Of a stretch of DNA of 64,000 nucleotides, positions 1-7,948 are shown in pieces. The notes beneath the pieces were generated by a model, which worked only from the letters and a program-made list of their open reading frames with translations, had not been told where the DNA came from and made no database searches. The DNA comes from BOG-932 sp965276835 (GTDB lineage: Bacteria > Pseudomonadota > Alphaproteobacteria > BOG-932 > Roseiterribacteraceae): contig OZ255631.1 in assembly GCA_965276835.1 (NCBI GenBank), forward strand, positions 3,968,001 through 4,032,000. Reading direction: 5' to 3'. The position numbers and the translations under genes are program-made. Position 1 is the stretch's first letter. The number at the start of each line of letters is the position of its first letter.

Positions 1-174
1 GTCGGCCGGCTCCAGGCTCCGACCGCGCTCGCCTCATTCGAGGCGGTCGTCAAACATCCCGACGAGTTCGTTACCGGCCTGGCGGAGTTCATCGGGTTGC
101 AGCCGACCGGCGAACTGGTTCAGTCGGTCAGCAAGCAGGCGATTCAAGGCGGCAAGGGATATCTCCATTTTTAG
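1..174 (+). CDS. C-terminal end of a probable sulfotransferase-like protein (cut by window edge)
   Basis: An open frame runs from the first base to TAG at 172-174 and gives the last 57 residues of a protein. The text reads like the C-terminal helices of sulfotransferases: a residue run about a 'loading' segment (HPDEFVTGLAEFIGL) followed by a short polar helix and a GGKGYL tail. That match is from memory and is weak. The next gene on the same strand is a clear sulfotransferase-family protein, which supports the guess. The catalytic P-loop part lies outside the window, so the function cannot be confirmed here. Confidence 0.5.
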   Translation, partial: VGRLQAPTALASFEAVVKHPDEFVTGLAEFIGLQPTGELVQSVSKQAIQGGKGYLHF

Positions 175-242
175 CCCGATGCCAAGAAACGCGAACCAAC
201 CGCCGTGGCCGACTCGGTTTCAGAGAATGACGCGACACGACC

Positions 243-1565
243 ATGCTGCCTGAAACCCGTCCCGCTGGCGCGGCCGGCGTGAACGCCGAAGCCGGCGCGG
301 CCGATCCGTATGCCCCGCCAAAGCTGGTTTTCGTGCATGTCATGAAAACCGCCGGGACGTCACTCTACCGATGGTTGCAGCGTCACTATCGCCATGAAGA
401 TAGCCTGACGGAGGCAACAAATTGGGGCGGCTACTGGGTGCTTCCGCAGGAGGTCCTGGACAATAAGCTGTTCGTGCGAGGGCATTTCGGGTCGTATATT
501 ACGAAATTCCATGGCGCGGCGCAGGGCTTTCGCTCGATCAGTGTGCTGCGCGACCCCGTGGACCGCGCGATCTCCCATTATTTTCACGGCAAGTCGGCGC
601 CTGACAGCGGGGCGATCGGCAAGGCGATCAATGGGGAAAAGCTGTCGCTTGACGCGTTCTTCGAGCACCCAAGATGCATCCCTTTCGCCTGCAATTTTCA
701 GGTGCGCAACTTCGCCTATGACCTCGATGTGGATTATGGAACGCAGAAACTCGGTCCCGGGCAGATGTTCAAGGGGCCGATGGGCGAACGGGAACTTGGC
801 AACGCAATCAAATTCCTGGAATCGGTCGACCTGATCGGATTCACTGAAAATCTGCCCGAGTTCGTGGCGTCGCTATCCCAGGCGACGGGGTTCTTTCCCG
901 ACGACGATCTGGGCAGAAGCCGCGGATATCGCGACGGTAAGCTGAAGCTGGACCCGGGTACCGAGAAGAGAATCCGAAAGGCCAATGAGCTTGATATCGA
1001 GCTGTACGAGTGGGCACGCAATCATACGGCGAAAGCAAAACCGATCATGAACTTCAATTGGCTGCGACGGCGCCAGCGCAATCCGATCGACTTGTCTGGC
1101 CAGACGCTCTTCCGCTGGCGGGTAAAAGACCCGTTCTTCGGAACGGGATGGTCCGATGTCCAGGGAACCAACACGGCAAGCTCACCCGGGCATCGCTGGA
1201 CGATAAACGGAGAGGCGGCAACCCTTCGCATAGACGTCGACCCCGATGCGAAATATACGGTTTTGCTGGAGATTTTGCGGTTCGTCCGAAACGAGCAGCG
1301 TCAGCATTTCAGTCTTTCCGCCAACGGGAAAGCCTTGGATTTGACCGGGCCTGCGCCCCTCGATAATGCCAGCGACGGAGGCGGCGTATTTCTTGCCACC
1401 CTGCCACCGACGGGACAAAAGACCTGCGAACTTACATTCAAGGTTACGTTGCTGAAGAGTTTCAATTCGGTGAACTCAATCGACACCGACAAGATGCTTC
1501 GGGGGCTGGCCCTTACCGCGATAACCTTCGTCAGGATCGATTCCGACGCCGCCGCGAAACCATAA
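243..1565 (+). CDS. Sulfotransferase family 2-type protein with C-terminal beta domain
   Basis: This 440-residue protein starts with a PAPS-binding signature, FVHVMKTAGTSLYRWL at about residues 30-45, the 5'-phosphosulfate loop of family 2 sulfotransferases. The 3'-phosphate site follows as SVLRDPVDRAISHYF at about residues 99-113. These enzymes move sulfate from PAPS to sugars or other acceptors; the acceptor here is unknown. Residues from about 280 to the end are not part of the usual catalytic fold and look like a beta-sandwich with alternating hydrophobic strands, possibly a carbohydrate-binding or structural add-on (inference). The first ATG at 243 is used. The partial gene upstream may be a second sulfotransferase, so this could be the end of a surface-glycan sulfation locus. 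Confidence 0.8.
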   Translation: MLPETRPAGAAGVNAEAGAADPYAPPKLVFVHVMKTAGTSLYRWLQRHYRHEDSLTEATNWGGYWVLPQEVLDNKLFVRGHFGSYITKFHGAAQGFRSISVLRDPVDRAISHYFHGKSAPDSGAIGKAINGEKLSLDAFFEHPRCIPFACNFQVRNFAYDLDVDYGTQKLGPGQMFKGPMGERELGNAIKFLESVDLIGFTENLPEFVASLSQATGFFPDDDLGRSRGYRDGKLKLDPGTEKRIRKANELDIELYEWARNHTAKAKPIMNFNWLRRRQRNPIDLSGQTLFRWRVKDPFFGTGWSDVQGTNTASSPGHRWTINGEAATLRIDVDPDAKYTVLLEILRFVRNEQRQHFSLSANGKALDLTGPAPLDNASDGGGVFLATLPPTGQKTCELTFKVTLLKSFNSVNSIDTDKMLRGLALTAITFVRIDSDAAAKP

Positions 1566-1610
1566 TCGCACACGAAATTTTCGCTTCGCCACGTTCGGTC
1601 GCCTGCAAGC

Positions 1611-1640
1611 AATAAAACAGCCCCGAAGGACCGTTTTATT
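1611..1640 (-). terminator. Rho-independent terminator of tRNA-Gly
   Basis: Read on the minus strand, the 30 bases fold into a 13-bp stem closed by a UUCG tetraloop: AATAAAACGGTCC, TTCG, GGGCTGTTTTATT. Two pairs are G-U wobbles that only form in the minus-strand RNA; the plus-strand RNA would have mismatches there. The 3' arm is U-rich. It starts 21 bases beyond the tRNA 3' end, as expected for a tRNA terminator. Confidence 0.75.
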
Positions 1641-1661
1641 CGATCGCGTTCTAAGCGAAAA

Positions 1662-1736
1662 TGGAGCGGGCGAAGGGATTCGAACCCTCGACCCCAACCT
1701 TGGCAAGGTTGTGCTCTACCCCTGAGCTACGCCCGC
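1662..1736 (-). tRNA. tRNA-Gly (anticodon GCC)
   Basis: The minus strand reads GCGGGCGTAGCTCAGGGGTA at the 5' end, with an acceptor stem GCGGGCG/CGCCCGC, a D arm, an anticodon stem CAACC/GGTTG around the loop TTGCCAA, a T arm with GGTTCGAATCC, discriminator T and an encoded CCA. The anticodon GCC reads GGC and GGU glycine codons. Length is 75 with CCA. A strong hairpin terminator lies 21 bases downstream, and a 12-bp inverted repeat lies 14 bases upstream. Confidence 0.97.
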
Positions 1737-1750
1737 GGCTATTTAGATAC

Positions 1751-1786
1751 CCGCTCGCGGTCGTGGGTGCTCCTGACCGCGAGCGG
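1751..1786. repeat. 12-bp perfect inverted repeat just upstream of tRNA-Gly
   Basis: CCGCTCGCGGTC at 1751-1762 is matched exactly by its reverse complement at 1775-1786 with a 12-base spacer. There is no T tract on either side, so it does not look like a terminator. It sits where the tRNA promoter should be. It could be an operator, a processing structure or chance in GC-rich DNA. Between 1787 and 1927 I see nothing further except the ribosome binding site of the next gene. Confidence 0.4.
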
Positions 1787-1927
1787 CGAATATACGCAAA
1801 ACTTGCGCCAGCGCAAGCGGGGGTACCCGGGCCTGCAAGCCGGGGGCAGAGCGACAGCTTTCATCGCGGATGTCCTTGCCCCGGCCGGGCAGGCATCACA
1901 TCTTAGGCGGGCACACGGAGGATATGC

Positions 1928-2839
1928 ATGGATCTCGCACTCGGGCAGTCGGCGGCCGGTAAAGGCCCCGCGCCAATCAAGGACGTTACGACCGCAAGCT
2001 TTGAGACGGATGTCATCGCCGCGTCGATGGAAACGCCGATCGTCGTCGATTTCTGGGCGCCGTGGTGCGGCCCCTGCAAGCAGCTTGCGCCCGCGCTGGA
2101 AAAGGCCGTCGCCGCGACACGCGGCAAGGTGCGGCTGACCAAGATCAATATCGACGAAAACCCGGACCTGGCGCAGGCGCTGCGCATTCAATCGATCCCG
2201 ACGGTCTATGCGTTTTTCCAGGGCCGCCCGGTCGATGCCTTCCAGGGTGCGCTGCCCGACAGCCAGGTGAAGCAGTTCGTCGACCGGCTGGCCGGCCAAG
2301 CCGGCGGGGACGGCGATATCGCCGCGGTTATCGAGCAGGCCAACGAGGCACTTGCCGCCGGCGATGCCGAAAACGCCATCGCGCTGTTCCGTGCGGTCCT
2401 GAACGAGGTCCCGGAAACGCCGGCCGCCTTCCTTGGCCTGGTGCGTGCGCTGCTGGCCACGGACAATGACGCCGAGGCCAAGAGCGTGCTGGCGCAGGTG
2501 CCCAAGGCCATTGCCACCCACGCCGATATCGGCGCCGCCCAGGCTGCCATCGACCTGTTCGAGCAGGCATCCAATGCCGGTCCGATCGGGCCCCTGCAGG
2601 ACGCGGTCGCCCGCGACCCGGCCGACCACCAGGCGAGGCTGGATCTCGCCACCGCCCTCTATGCCGCTGGCAAGCGCGAGGAGGCGATAGAGCATCTGCT
2701 GGAGAGCTTCAAGCGCGACCGCGAGTGGAACGAGGGCGAAGCGCGCAAGCAGCTGGTCAAATATTTCGAGGCCCAAGGCCCGAAAGACCCGCTGACGGTT
2801 TCGGGCCGGCGCCGCCTGTCATCGATTCTGTTCGCCTGA
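1928..2839 (+). CDS. cnoX: Thioredoxin-TPR protein, CnoX/YbbN family
   Basis: The N-terminal domain (about residues 20-125) is a thioredoxin fold with the active-site motif WAPWCGPCK. The rest (about 130-300) is a helical TPR-like repeat region, the arrangement of CnoX/YbbN. In this family the protein is a holdase that protects substrates from oxidation and hands them to GroEL or DnaK. E. coli CnoX has lost its redox-active cysteine pair, whereas this one keeps CGPC and so is probably redox active, as reported for alphaproteobacterial CnoX. The start at ATG 1928 has a good GGAG site seven bases upstream. It heads a run with a LON-domain protein, Trm112-like and DUF971 genes that is common in alphaproteobacteria. 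Confidence 0.9.
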   Translation: MDLALGQSAAGKGPAPIKDVTTASFETDVIAASMETPIVVDFWAPWCGPCKQLAPALEKAVAATRGKVRLTKINIDENPDLAQALRIQSIPTVYAFFQGRPVDAFQGALPDSQVKQFVDRLAGQAGGDGDIAAVIEQANEALAAGDAENAIALFRAVLNEVPETPAAFLGLVRALLATDNDAEAKSVLAQVPKAIATHADIGAAQAAIDLFEQASNAGPIGPLQDAVARDPADHQARLDLATALYAAGKREEAIEHLLESFKRDREWNEGEARKQLVKYFEAQGPKDPLTVSGRRRLSSILFA

Positions 2840-2854
2840 GGCCCCGACTTGGCG

Positions 2855-3520
2855 ATGCAGCCCGGATATTCCCGTATCGGCGATCTTCCCGCGGAGCTGC
2901 CGATCTTTCCGTTGACCGGCGTACTGCTGCTACCGCGCGGGCGGCTGCCGCTTAACATTTTCGAACCGCGTTATCTGGCGATGTTCGATGACGCGATTGC
3001 CGGGTCGCGGTTGATCGGCATGATCCAGCCGTCGACAGCGAGGGACGATCCGGTCGATGCCGCGGCGCCCAACGGCGTCTATGCGGTCGGCTGCGCCGGG
3101 CGGATCACCTCATTCAGCGAGACCGGCGACGGCCGCTATATGGTCGCCCTCGACGGCGTCGCGCGTTTTCGCGTCACCGCGGAGCTTCCGTTACACCGCG
3201 GCTATCGGCGCGTCGTTCCCGACTGGACGCCGTTCGCGGCGGACCTGACGGAGGAGGATATATCCATTGACCGGGCCAGGTTGATCGAATTGCTGCAGGC
3301 CTATTTCCGACAACAGCAGCTTTCGGCCAATTGGGAAGCGATCGGCCAGGCGCCGGACGAGCGGTTGTTGATTTCGCTCGCGATGGTCTGTCCGTTCGCG
3401 CCATCGGAAAAGCAGGCGCTGCTAGAAGCGGATTGCCTTTCGGATCGCGCGCGGCTCATGATGGCGCTCCTGGAGATCGCAATTGCCGGCGACGGCGAAG
3501 GCGATCAACCGCTCAACTGA
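2855..3520 (+). CDS. LON substrate-binding domain protein (Lon N-domain, no protease)
   Basis: The protein opens with LPIFPLTGVLLLPRGRLPL then NIFEPRYL, the classic start of the LON N-terminal domain (PF02190 type). It is only about 221 residues and carries neither the AAA+ module nor the Ser-Lys peptidase of Lon. Stand-alone proteins of this kind are widespread in alphaproteobacteria and their job is unknown; substrate recognition or adaptor activity is a guess. A TTG at 2849 two codons upstream is in frame, but the ATG at 2855 is preferred. The gene follows cnoX by 15 bases, so the two are probably one transcript linked to protein quality control. Confidence 0.85.
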   Translation: MQPGYSRIGDLPAELPIFPLTGVLLLPRGRLPLNIFEPRYLAMFDDAIAGSRLIGMIQPSTARDDPVDAAAPNGVYAVGCAGRITSFSETGDGRYMVALDGVARFRVTAELPLHRGYRRVVPDWTPFAADLTEEDISIDRARLIELLQAYFRQQQLSANWEAIGQAPDERLLISLAMVCPFAPSEKQALLEADCLSDRARLMMALLEIAIAGDGEGDQPLN

Positions 3521-3550
3521 TCCCGCCCACGCTTGTCCGCGAGTTTCGAT

Positions 3551-3754
3551 ATGTCCGAATCAGACCGCAAGGCCGACCCCAAACTTCTCGAGATCCTGGT
3601 CTGCCCGATGACCAAGGGACCCTTGCGCTACGACGCGGCGGCGCAGGAACTGATCAGCGAGCGGGCCGGGCTCGCCTATCCGATCCGCGATGGAATCCCG
3701 ATCATGCTGGTCGATGAGGCCCGGTCGCTCGAAGACGCCGCGCCGGCGCATTGA
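3551..3754 (+). CDS. Trm112 family protein (UPF0434)
   Basis: A 67-residue protein with LLEILVCPMTKGPLRYD near its start and YPIRDGIPIML near its end, the two signature blocks of the Trm112/UPF0434 family. Eukaryotic and archaeal Trm112 activates several methyltransferases; bacterial homologues are assumed to do the same or to bind zinc, but this one has a single cysteine in the front block and no second pair, so zinc binding is doubtful. A TTG at 3533 would lengthen it by six residues; ATG 3551 fits the family start better. Confidence 0.85.
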   Translation: MSESDRKADPKLLEILVCPMTKGPLRYDAAAQELISERAGLAYPIRDGIPIMLVDEARSLEDAAPAH

Positions 3755-3761
3755 GCGCCCG

Positions 3762-4127
3762 ATGAAACCAGAAGCCGTGTGGCCTAGTGAGTTGGTCGTC
3801 AACAAGGCAGAACGGTCGCTGCGCGTCGCGTTCGACGACGGCACAAGTTTTGCCTTGCCGGCCGAATATCTTCGCACCCAATCGCCGTCCGCCGAGGTTC
3901 AAGGCCACAGCGAGGCACAGCGGCAAACCGTCGGCGGCAAACGCAATGTCGGCATTTCGGGCGCGGAGCCGGTCGGCAACTACGCCGTGCGCCTGCTGTT
4001 CGATGACGGTCATTCGACCGGAATCTTCAGCTGGACCTATCTGCGCGAACTGGGCCTGGAACAGAAAAAGCGCTGGGGCACCTACCTGAAAGAGCTTGAG
4101 GCGAAGGGGCTTGGCCGCGATCCGTGA
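3762..4127 (+). CDS. DUF971 / gamma-butyrobetaine hydroxylase-like N-domain protein
   Basis: This 121-residue protein has WPSELVVNKAERSLRVAFDD, then a middle 'NYAVRLLFDDGHSTGIFSWTYL' type block ending near residue 105, which is the DUF971 signature. The same fold forms the N-terminal part of gamma-butyrobetaine hydroxylase. Stand-alone members are linked in other bacteria with iron-sulfur or cofactor handling, but there is no firm function. ATG 3762 lies seven bases after the Trm112 stop, so it belongs to the same operon. The longer frame from 3690 overlaps the preceding gene and is not used. Confidence 0.85.
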   Translation: MKPEAVWPSELVVNKAERSLRVAFDDGTSFALPAEYLRTQSPSAEVQGHSEAQRQTVGGKRNVGISGAEPVGNYAVRLLFDDGHSTGIFSWTYLRELGLEQKKRWGTYLKELEAKGLGRDP

Positions 4128-4168
4128 CGTGCCCCATTTCCGCCACCTGGCTCGGTTAATCTAATCCG

Positions 4169-5152
4169 ATGCGCATCAGCACCGGCCTTTTTCTCGGCGC
4201 CGCGCTGTTTCTTGGTGCGGCTGCCGCCGGCGGCTGCGACGATCAGGACAGCGGCAAGCAAAGCGAGAAACACGACAACCACACGACACCCAGCGCCGCA
4301 ACCTCGGCGACCGGCGCCGGTTGGGTATCCGTGGGCAGCCAGCATGTTTCGGTCTGGCGGTTCGTGCGGCAAGCGCCTGCCGCCGGCCGTCTGGTATCGG
4401 ATGGACTGGACGGTCCGCCGCCGCAACTGGCGGAGGCTGTCGCCGACGACGCGTTGACGGGGATTAAGATTGCCATTGGCGCCAATATGCTGCCGTCGCG
4501 CGACAGCGTGCATGCGGCCGACTTGGTCAACCGCGCCCTGCAATCCGCCGACCCGCCGGGCAGCACGGACCCCGCGCCGGAACCTGTCGCCATGCTCGTT
4601 ACGACGCCGTGGAACGACGAGACGCTGCTGCTGTGGGTCGCGGTGCCAAGCCCGATGATTGCCGATATGACAACCGTCAGCGTCGAATTCGACCCGAAAA
4701 CCGTGGCGACCTTCCGGCCGCTGGGCGACCCATCCGCCTTGCCGGTGCCAGCGGCGATTCCCGGCTGGTATGGGCGTGCCGCCATGCTTTACGAGTTGTC
4801 CCTGCAGCCGGATATCCGTCAGCCCAAGTCGAACGCGGCTGCGTTGGCCATGAAATACGGCGTGGTCCATGTCAGTGGGGCGGCTTCGAGCCGGCCCAAG
4901 ATCGATCGCGCCATCACGTCCGCCGATATCGCCGGCGGAATCGATAATGCGCCGGATCCGGTTCAGTTCGCCGCCGCGGTCGCCGGGTTCGGCGGCCTGT
5001 TGCGCGGCGATCCGGCGCTTCGCGACCTGTCCTGCAATGATATGATCGCGCTGGCCGAAGGCGCGGCCTTGCCCGATCCGGATGGGTGGCATGGCCAGAT
5101 GATCGCCGTGATGCACCGCGCTGAACCCCTGATCGACCTGCCACCGCGCTAG
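4169..5152 (+). CDS. Putative lipoprotein resembling YfbK without its VWA domain
   Basis: The N-terminus is a signal peptide ending in AAAAGGC, a plausible lipobox; Asp at +2 would favour inner-membrane retention by the E. coli rule. The 327-residue body matches the two regions that flank the von Willebrand A domain in YfbK-type proteins, as far as I recall them. LPSRDSVHAADLVN and a TPWN block (about residues 105-155) resemble the front region. FDPKTVATFRPLG, AAMLYELSLQPD and FAAAVAGFGGLLRG (about 175-290) resemble the tail region. The roughly 170-residue VWA domain that should sit between them, with its DxSxS metal site, is absent. Function is unknown. It may keep a scaffold or partner-binding role. 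Confidence 0.6.
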   Translation: MRISTGLFLGAALFLGAAAAGGCDDQDSGKQSEKHDNHTTPSAATSATGAGWVSVGSQHVSVWRFVRQAPAAGRLVSDGLDGPPPQLAEAVADDALTGIKIAIGANMLPSRDSVHAADLVNRALQSADPPGSTDPAPEPVAMLVTTPWNDETLLLWVAVPSPMIADMTTVSVEFDPKTVATFRPLGDPSALPVPAAIPGWYGRAAMLYELSLQPDIRQPKSNAAALAMKYGVVHVSGAASSRPKIDRAITSADIAGGIDNAPDPVQFAAAVAGFGGLLRGDPALRDLSCNDMIALAEGAALPDPDGWHGQMIAVMHRAEPLIDLPPR

Positions 5153-5252
5153 TCGTGAAACCCCGGCCGCCTATATGCCGCGTTGACAGCCTATAGGCCG
5201 CTGAGTACATCCGGTTGGTCCCTTGAACCGCTGCAGATGACGGTGACCGCCC

Positions 5253-5960
5253 TTGAAAAAGGTATTTCCAGATGCCGCGTCGGCCTTAGCCGGCCTAACG
5301 CATGACGGCATGACGCTGATGGCCGGCGGGTTCGGCCTGTGCGGCGTGCCCGAGAACCTGATCGACGCGCTGGTCGCGACAGGGGTCAAGAACGTGACCG
5401 TCATCTCCAACAATTGCGGAATCGACGGGTGCGGCCTTGGCAAGATGCTGGACGCACGGCAGATCAAGAAGATGATCTCGTCTTATGTCGGCGAGAACAA
5501 GCTCTTCGCCCAGCTGTATTTGGCGAAAGAGCTGGAGATCGAATTCAACCCGCAGGGCACGCTGGCCGAGCGCATCCGCGCCGGCGGCGCCGGCATCCCC
5601 GCCTTCTTCACCAAGACCGGCGTCGGCACCGTCGTCGCCGACGGCAAGGAAATCCGCGAGTTCGACGGACAGAAATATGTGATGGAAACCGGGCTGAAAG
5701 CCGATCTGTCGATTGTGAAGGCCTGGAAGGCCGACACGGCCGGGAACCTCGTCTACCGGATGACCGCGCGCAACTTCAACCCGATGATGGCGACTGCCGG
5801 CAAGGTGACCGTCGCCGAGGTCGAGGAAATTGTCGAGGTCGGCCAGTTGGACCCCGACAGCATCCACACGCCCGGAATCTTCGTGAAGCGCCTGATCCTG
5901 GGTCAGAACTACGAGAAGCGCATCGAGCAGCGCACTGTAAGGCAGAGGAGCGCCGCCTGA
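5253..5960 (+). CDS. scoA: 3-oxoacid CoA-transferase subunit A
   Basis: The start reads KKVFPDAASALAGLTHDGMT then MAGGFGLCGVPENLIDAL, typical of the alpha subunit of succinyl-CoA:3-ketoacid CoA-transferase. The enzyme moves CoA from succinyl-CoA to acetoacetate, allowing ketone bodies or polyhydroxybutyrate products to be used. The length of 235 residues is normal. The only start that matches the family N-terminus is TTG at 5253, with no strong ribosome binding site. The stop overlaps the start of subunit B by one base (TGATG). Confidence 0.93.
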   Translation: MKKVFPDAASALAGLTHDGMTLMAGGFGLCGVPENLIDALVATGVKNVTVISNNCGIDGCGLGKMLDARQIKKMISSYVGENKLFAQLYLAKELEIEFNPQGTLAERIRAGGAGIPAFFTKTGVGTVVADGKEIREFDGQKYVMETGLKADLSIVKAWKADTAGNLVYRMTARNFNPMMATAGKVTVAEVEEIVEVGQLDPDSIHTPGIFVKRLILGQNYEKRIEQRTVRQRSAA

Positions 5961-6607
5961 TGCCCTGGACCCGCGACCAAATGGCGGCACGCGCCGCCCG
6001 CGAACTGAAAGATGGCTTTTACGTCAATCTGGGCATCGGCATTCCAACCCTGGTAGCCAACAACATCCCCCCGGGCATCTCCGTCACCTTGCAGAGCGAG
6101 AACGGCATGCTGGGCATGGGGCCGTTCCCCTATGAAGACGAGATCGACGCCGACCTGATCAATGCCGGCAAGCAGACCGTGACCAAACTGCCGGAAACCA
6201 GCTTTTTCAGCTCAGCCGACAGCTTCGCGATGATCCGCGGCGGTCATATCGATCTGTCGGTGCTGGGCGCGATGGAGGTGTCGCAGAGCGGCGACCTGGC
6301 CAACTGGATGGTTCCGGGCAAGATGATCAAGGGCATGGGCGGCGCCATGGACCTGGTCGCGGGCGTCAAGAAGGTCGTCGTCGCGATGGAGCACACCGCC
6401 AAGGACGGTTCGTCAAAGGTATTGAAGCACTGCACCCTGCCGCTGACCGGTTCAGGCGTGGTCGACCTGGTGATCACCGAGTTGGCGGTCTTTTCGCTGG
6501 AGCGCGGCAACCCGAAGGGCCTGAAGCTGATCGAACTGGCCGACGGTGTCACCCTCGACGAGGTGAAGGCCAAGACCGACGCCGACTTTACCGTCGCGTT
6601 GGGATAG
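5960..6607 (+). CDS. scoB: 3-oxoacid CoA-transferase subunit B
   Basis: The beta subunit carries the catalytic glutamate in the motif LQSENGMLGMGPFP (about residues 46-59), which forms the enzyme-CoA thioester. The front, YVNLGIGIPTLVANNIP, and the SSADSFAMIRGGHIDLSVLG block are also typical. Length 215 is normal. Translation is coupled to subunit A through TGATG, as expected for a heterodimeric enzyme with equal subunits. Confidence 0.95.
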   Translation: MPWTRDQMAARAARELKDGFYVNLGIGIPTLVANNIPPGISVTLQSENGMLGMGPFPYEDEIDADLINAGKQTVTKLPETSFFSSADSFAMIRGGHIDLSVLGAMEVSQSGDLANWMVPGKMIKGMGGAMDLVAGVKKVVVAMEHTAKDGSSKVLKHCTLPLTGSGVVDLVITELAVFSLERGNPKGLKLIELADGVTLDEVKAKTDADFTVALG

Positions 6608-6634
6608 ATCGGCCGGGCGCCCGGTCACTGAACT

Positions 6635-7141
6635 ATGCGAGGGTTTTTCGGAATCGGCGTCGAGGACATCAGCAAGCCGCAGAATGCCGGCAATCTGATG
6701 CGTTCGGCCCACGCCTTCGGCGCGAGCTTCTTCTTCGCGGTCAGACCCGACATCGACTTCTACGGCCTGCGCCAGTCCGATACGTCGGAGGCGGCGTTCC
6801 ATATGCCGTTCTATGAGTATGACAGCCCGGAAGCGCTGACCCTGCCGCGCGGATGCCGGTTGATCGGTGTCGAGTTCCTGCCTGACGCCGAGGACTTGCC
6901 CAGCTTTCGCCATCCGCTGCAGGCCGCCTATGTGTTCGGGCCTGAGAAAGGCAATCTATCGCCGGGGCTGCTGGCACGGTGCGATGCGGTGGTCAAAATC
7001 CCGACCAAGTTCTGCGTCAATGTCGGCGTCGCCGGCGCGCTGGTGATGTATGATCGGATGATCGCATTGGGCAGCCAGGCCGAACGCCGGGTCGGAACGC
7101 GCGCGGCGCTGACCAAGAAGCCGGCCCCCAAAGACCGCTAG
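6635..7141 (+). CDS. SPOUT (TrmH/SpoU-type) RNA methyltransferase
   Basis: The protein shows the three SpoU motifs: KPQNAGNLMRSAHAFGA (about residues 14-30), YVFGPEKGNLSPGLLARCD (about 104-122) and IPTKFCVNVGVAGALVMYD (about 128-146). These build the trefoil knot that binds S-adenosylmethionine, usually for 2'-O-methylation of tRNA or rRNA. At 168 residues it is a minimal catalytic domain with no extra RNA-binding domain, like TrmL-type enzymes. The specific target cannot be read from the sequence. Its stop codon lies inside the strong hairpin at 7138-7173. Confidence 0.88.
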   Translation: MRGFFGIGVEDISKPQNAGNLMRSAHAFGASFFFAVRPDIDFYGLRQSDTSEAAFHMPFYEYDSPEALTLPRGCRLIGVEFLPDAEDLPSFRHPLQAAYVFGPEKGNLSPGLLARCDAVVKIPTKFCVNVGVAGALVMYDRMIALGSQAERRVGTRAALTKKPAPKDR

Positions 7142-7173
7142 GGCGTGTGGACAGTTATGTCCACACGCCCTAG
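7138..7173. terminator. 16-bp perfect hairpin between convergent genes
   Basis: CTAGGGCGTGTGGACA at 7138-7153 is followed by the loop GTTA and the exact reverse complement at 7158-7173. It lies between the plus-strand methyltransferase, whose TAG stop is inside the first arm, and the minus-strand cupin gene ending at 7182. It is well placed as a bidirectional terminator, but has no T tract. Its CTAG ends and a flanking TA also fit a tiny transposon-derived palindrome. Confidence 0.6.
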
Positions 7174-7181
7174 AGCCGGCC

Positions 7182-7880
7182 CTAGATCTTGATAAACGGC
7201 GATAACAGCCGACCGGTCCAGGTCGTGTAGACCGGCGGCGCGCGCGTCAGCAGGACGCAAAGGCAACCTTCGCCCGGTTCGGCGACGAGCGTGTGTCCGT
7301 CGCCCGGGCCTGCGAAAGCGAAGTCGCCGGCGTTGTAGGTTCCGGTTTCATCGGTAAACCCGCCATCGAGCACGACCGTCCACTCATCGCGCGTGTGGCT
7401 GTGCGGGAACGGCCCGCGCCCGCCTGGGGCCTTTATTACCCATACACGGCTTGTGGGATCGGAAAACGGGATTTGGAGTGTGCGGAATCCACCCGGCATC
7501 CGGCGCCAATTTTTGAGCCCGTTGCGCGCGATTTGAAGGACGATCGGGCGCGGCCAGGTTTTGGCGAAGTCCGGAATCGGTAGAACGGCCGGCGGGCGCG
7601 GCGACGACATTTCATCCGTCCGATCCAGCATTTGCAGCATGCGGTTGAACAGGTTCGGCGCCAATCGTTCCGCGGGCAGACCGTCCAGCAATTCGCCACC
7701 GGCGGCAAGCAACACCTGTACCGACCGCCGGCAACCCGCGCAAAACGCCAGATGCAGGTCGACCATCAGCGACTCGGCGGCCGATTGCGCACCCGAGACA
7801 TAGTCTACCAGAAGCTCCGGCGCAGGATGGTGGGCCGGGGCCGAAAATCCGGGACCAAAATTCTTTTCGATCAATGCCAA
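7182..7880 (-). CDS. ChrR-like cupin protein with anti-sigma zinc motif (first of two)
   Basis: The N-terminal domain has HLAFCAGCRR (about residues 43-52), the HxxxCxxC zinc site of ChrR-type zinc-binding anti-sigma factors. A cupin fold fills the C-terminal half, with PHSHTRDEWTVVLDGGF and the late HTL residue. In Rhodobacter ChrR the N-domain holds the ECF sigma factor and the cupin domain senses singlet oxygen. This 232-residue copy lies downstream of the sigma/ChrR pair but has its own promoter match at 7949-7975, so it is probably a regulon member and second regulator. Start is TTG 7880 (another TTG at 7874); there is no ATG at the right place, so the start is uncertain. Confidence 0.82.
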   Translation of the reverse strand: MALIEKNFGPGFSAPAHHPAPELLVDYVSGAQSAAESLMVDLHLAFCAGCRRSVQVLLAAGGELLDGLPAERLAPNLFNRMLQMLDRTDEMSSPRPPAVLPIPDFAKTWPRPIVLQIARNGLKNWRRMPGGFRTLQIPFSDPTSRVWVIKAPGGRGPFPHSHTRDEWTVVLDGGFTDETGTYNAGDFAFAGPGDGHTLVAEPGEGCLCVLLTRAPPVYTTWTGRLLSPFIKI

Positions 7881-7948
7881 ATTACGGTACCGCGACGCCT
7901 GAGGGAATAAGGCGCGAGAATTATTGGAATCTGATTACAATATTGCGT

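Noticed and set aside
1739..2776. 345-residue minus-strand frame opposite the thioredoxin-TPR gene
   Set aside because: Overlaps an intact CnoX-type gene with a good ribosome binding site; shadow.
3518..3543. TGATCC followed after 16 bases by CGAG, similar to the ECF promoter
   Set aside because: The second box lacks CGTAA and the site overlaps the end of the LON-domain gene; taken as chance.
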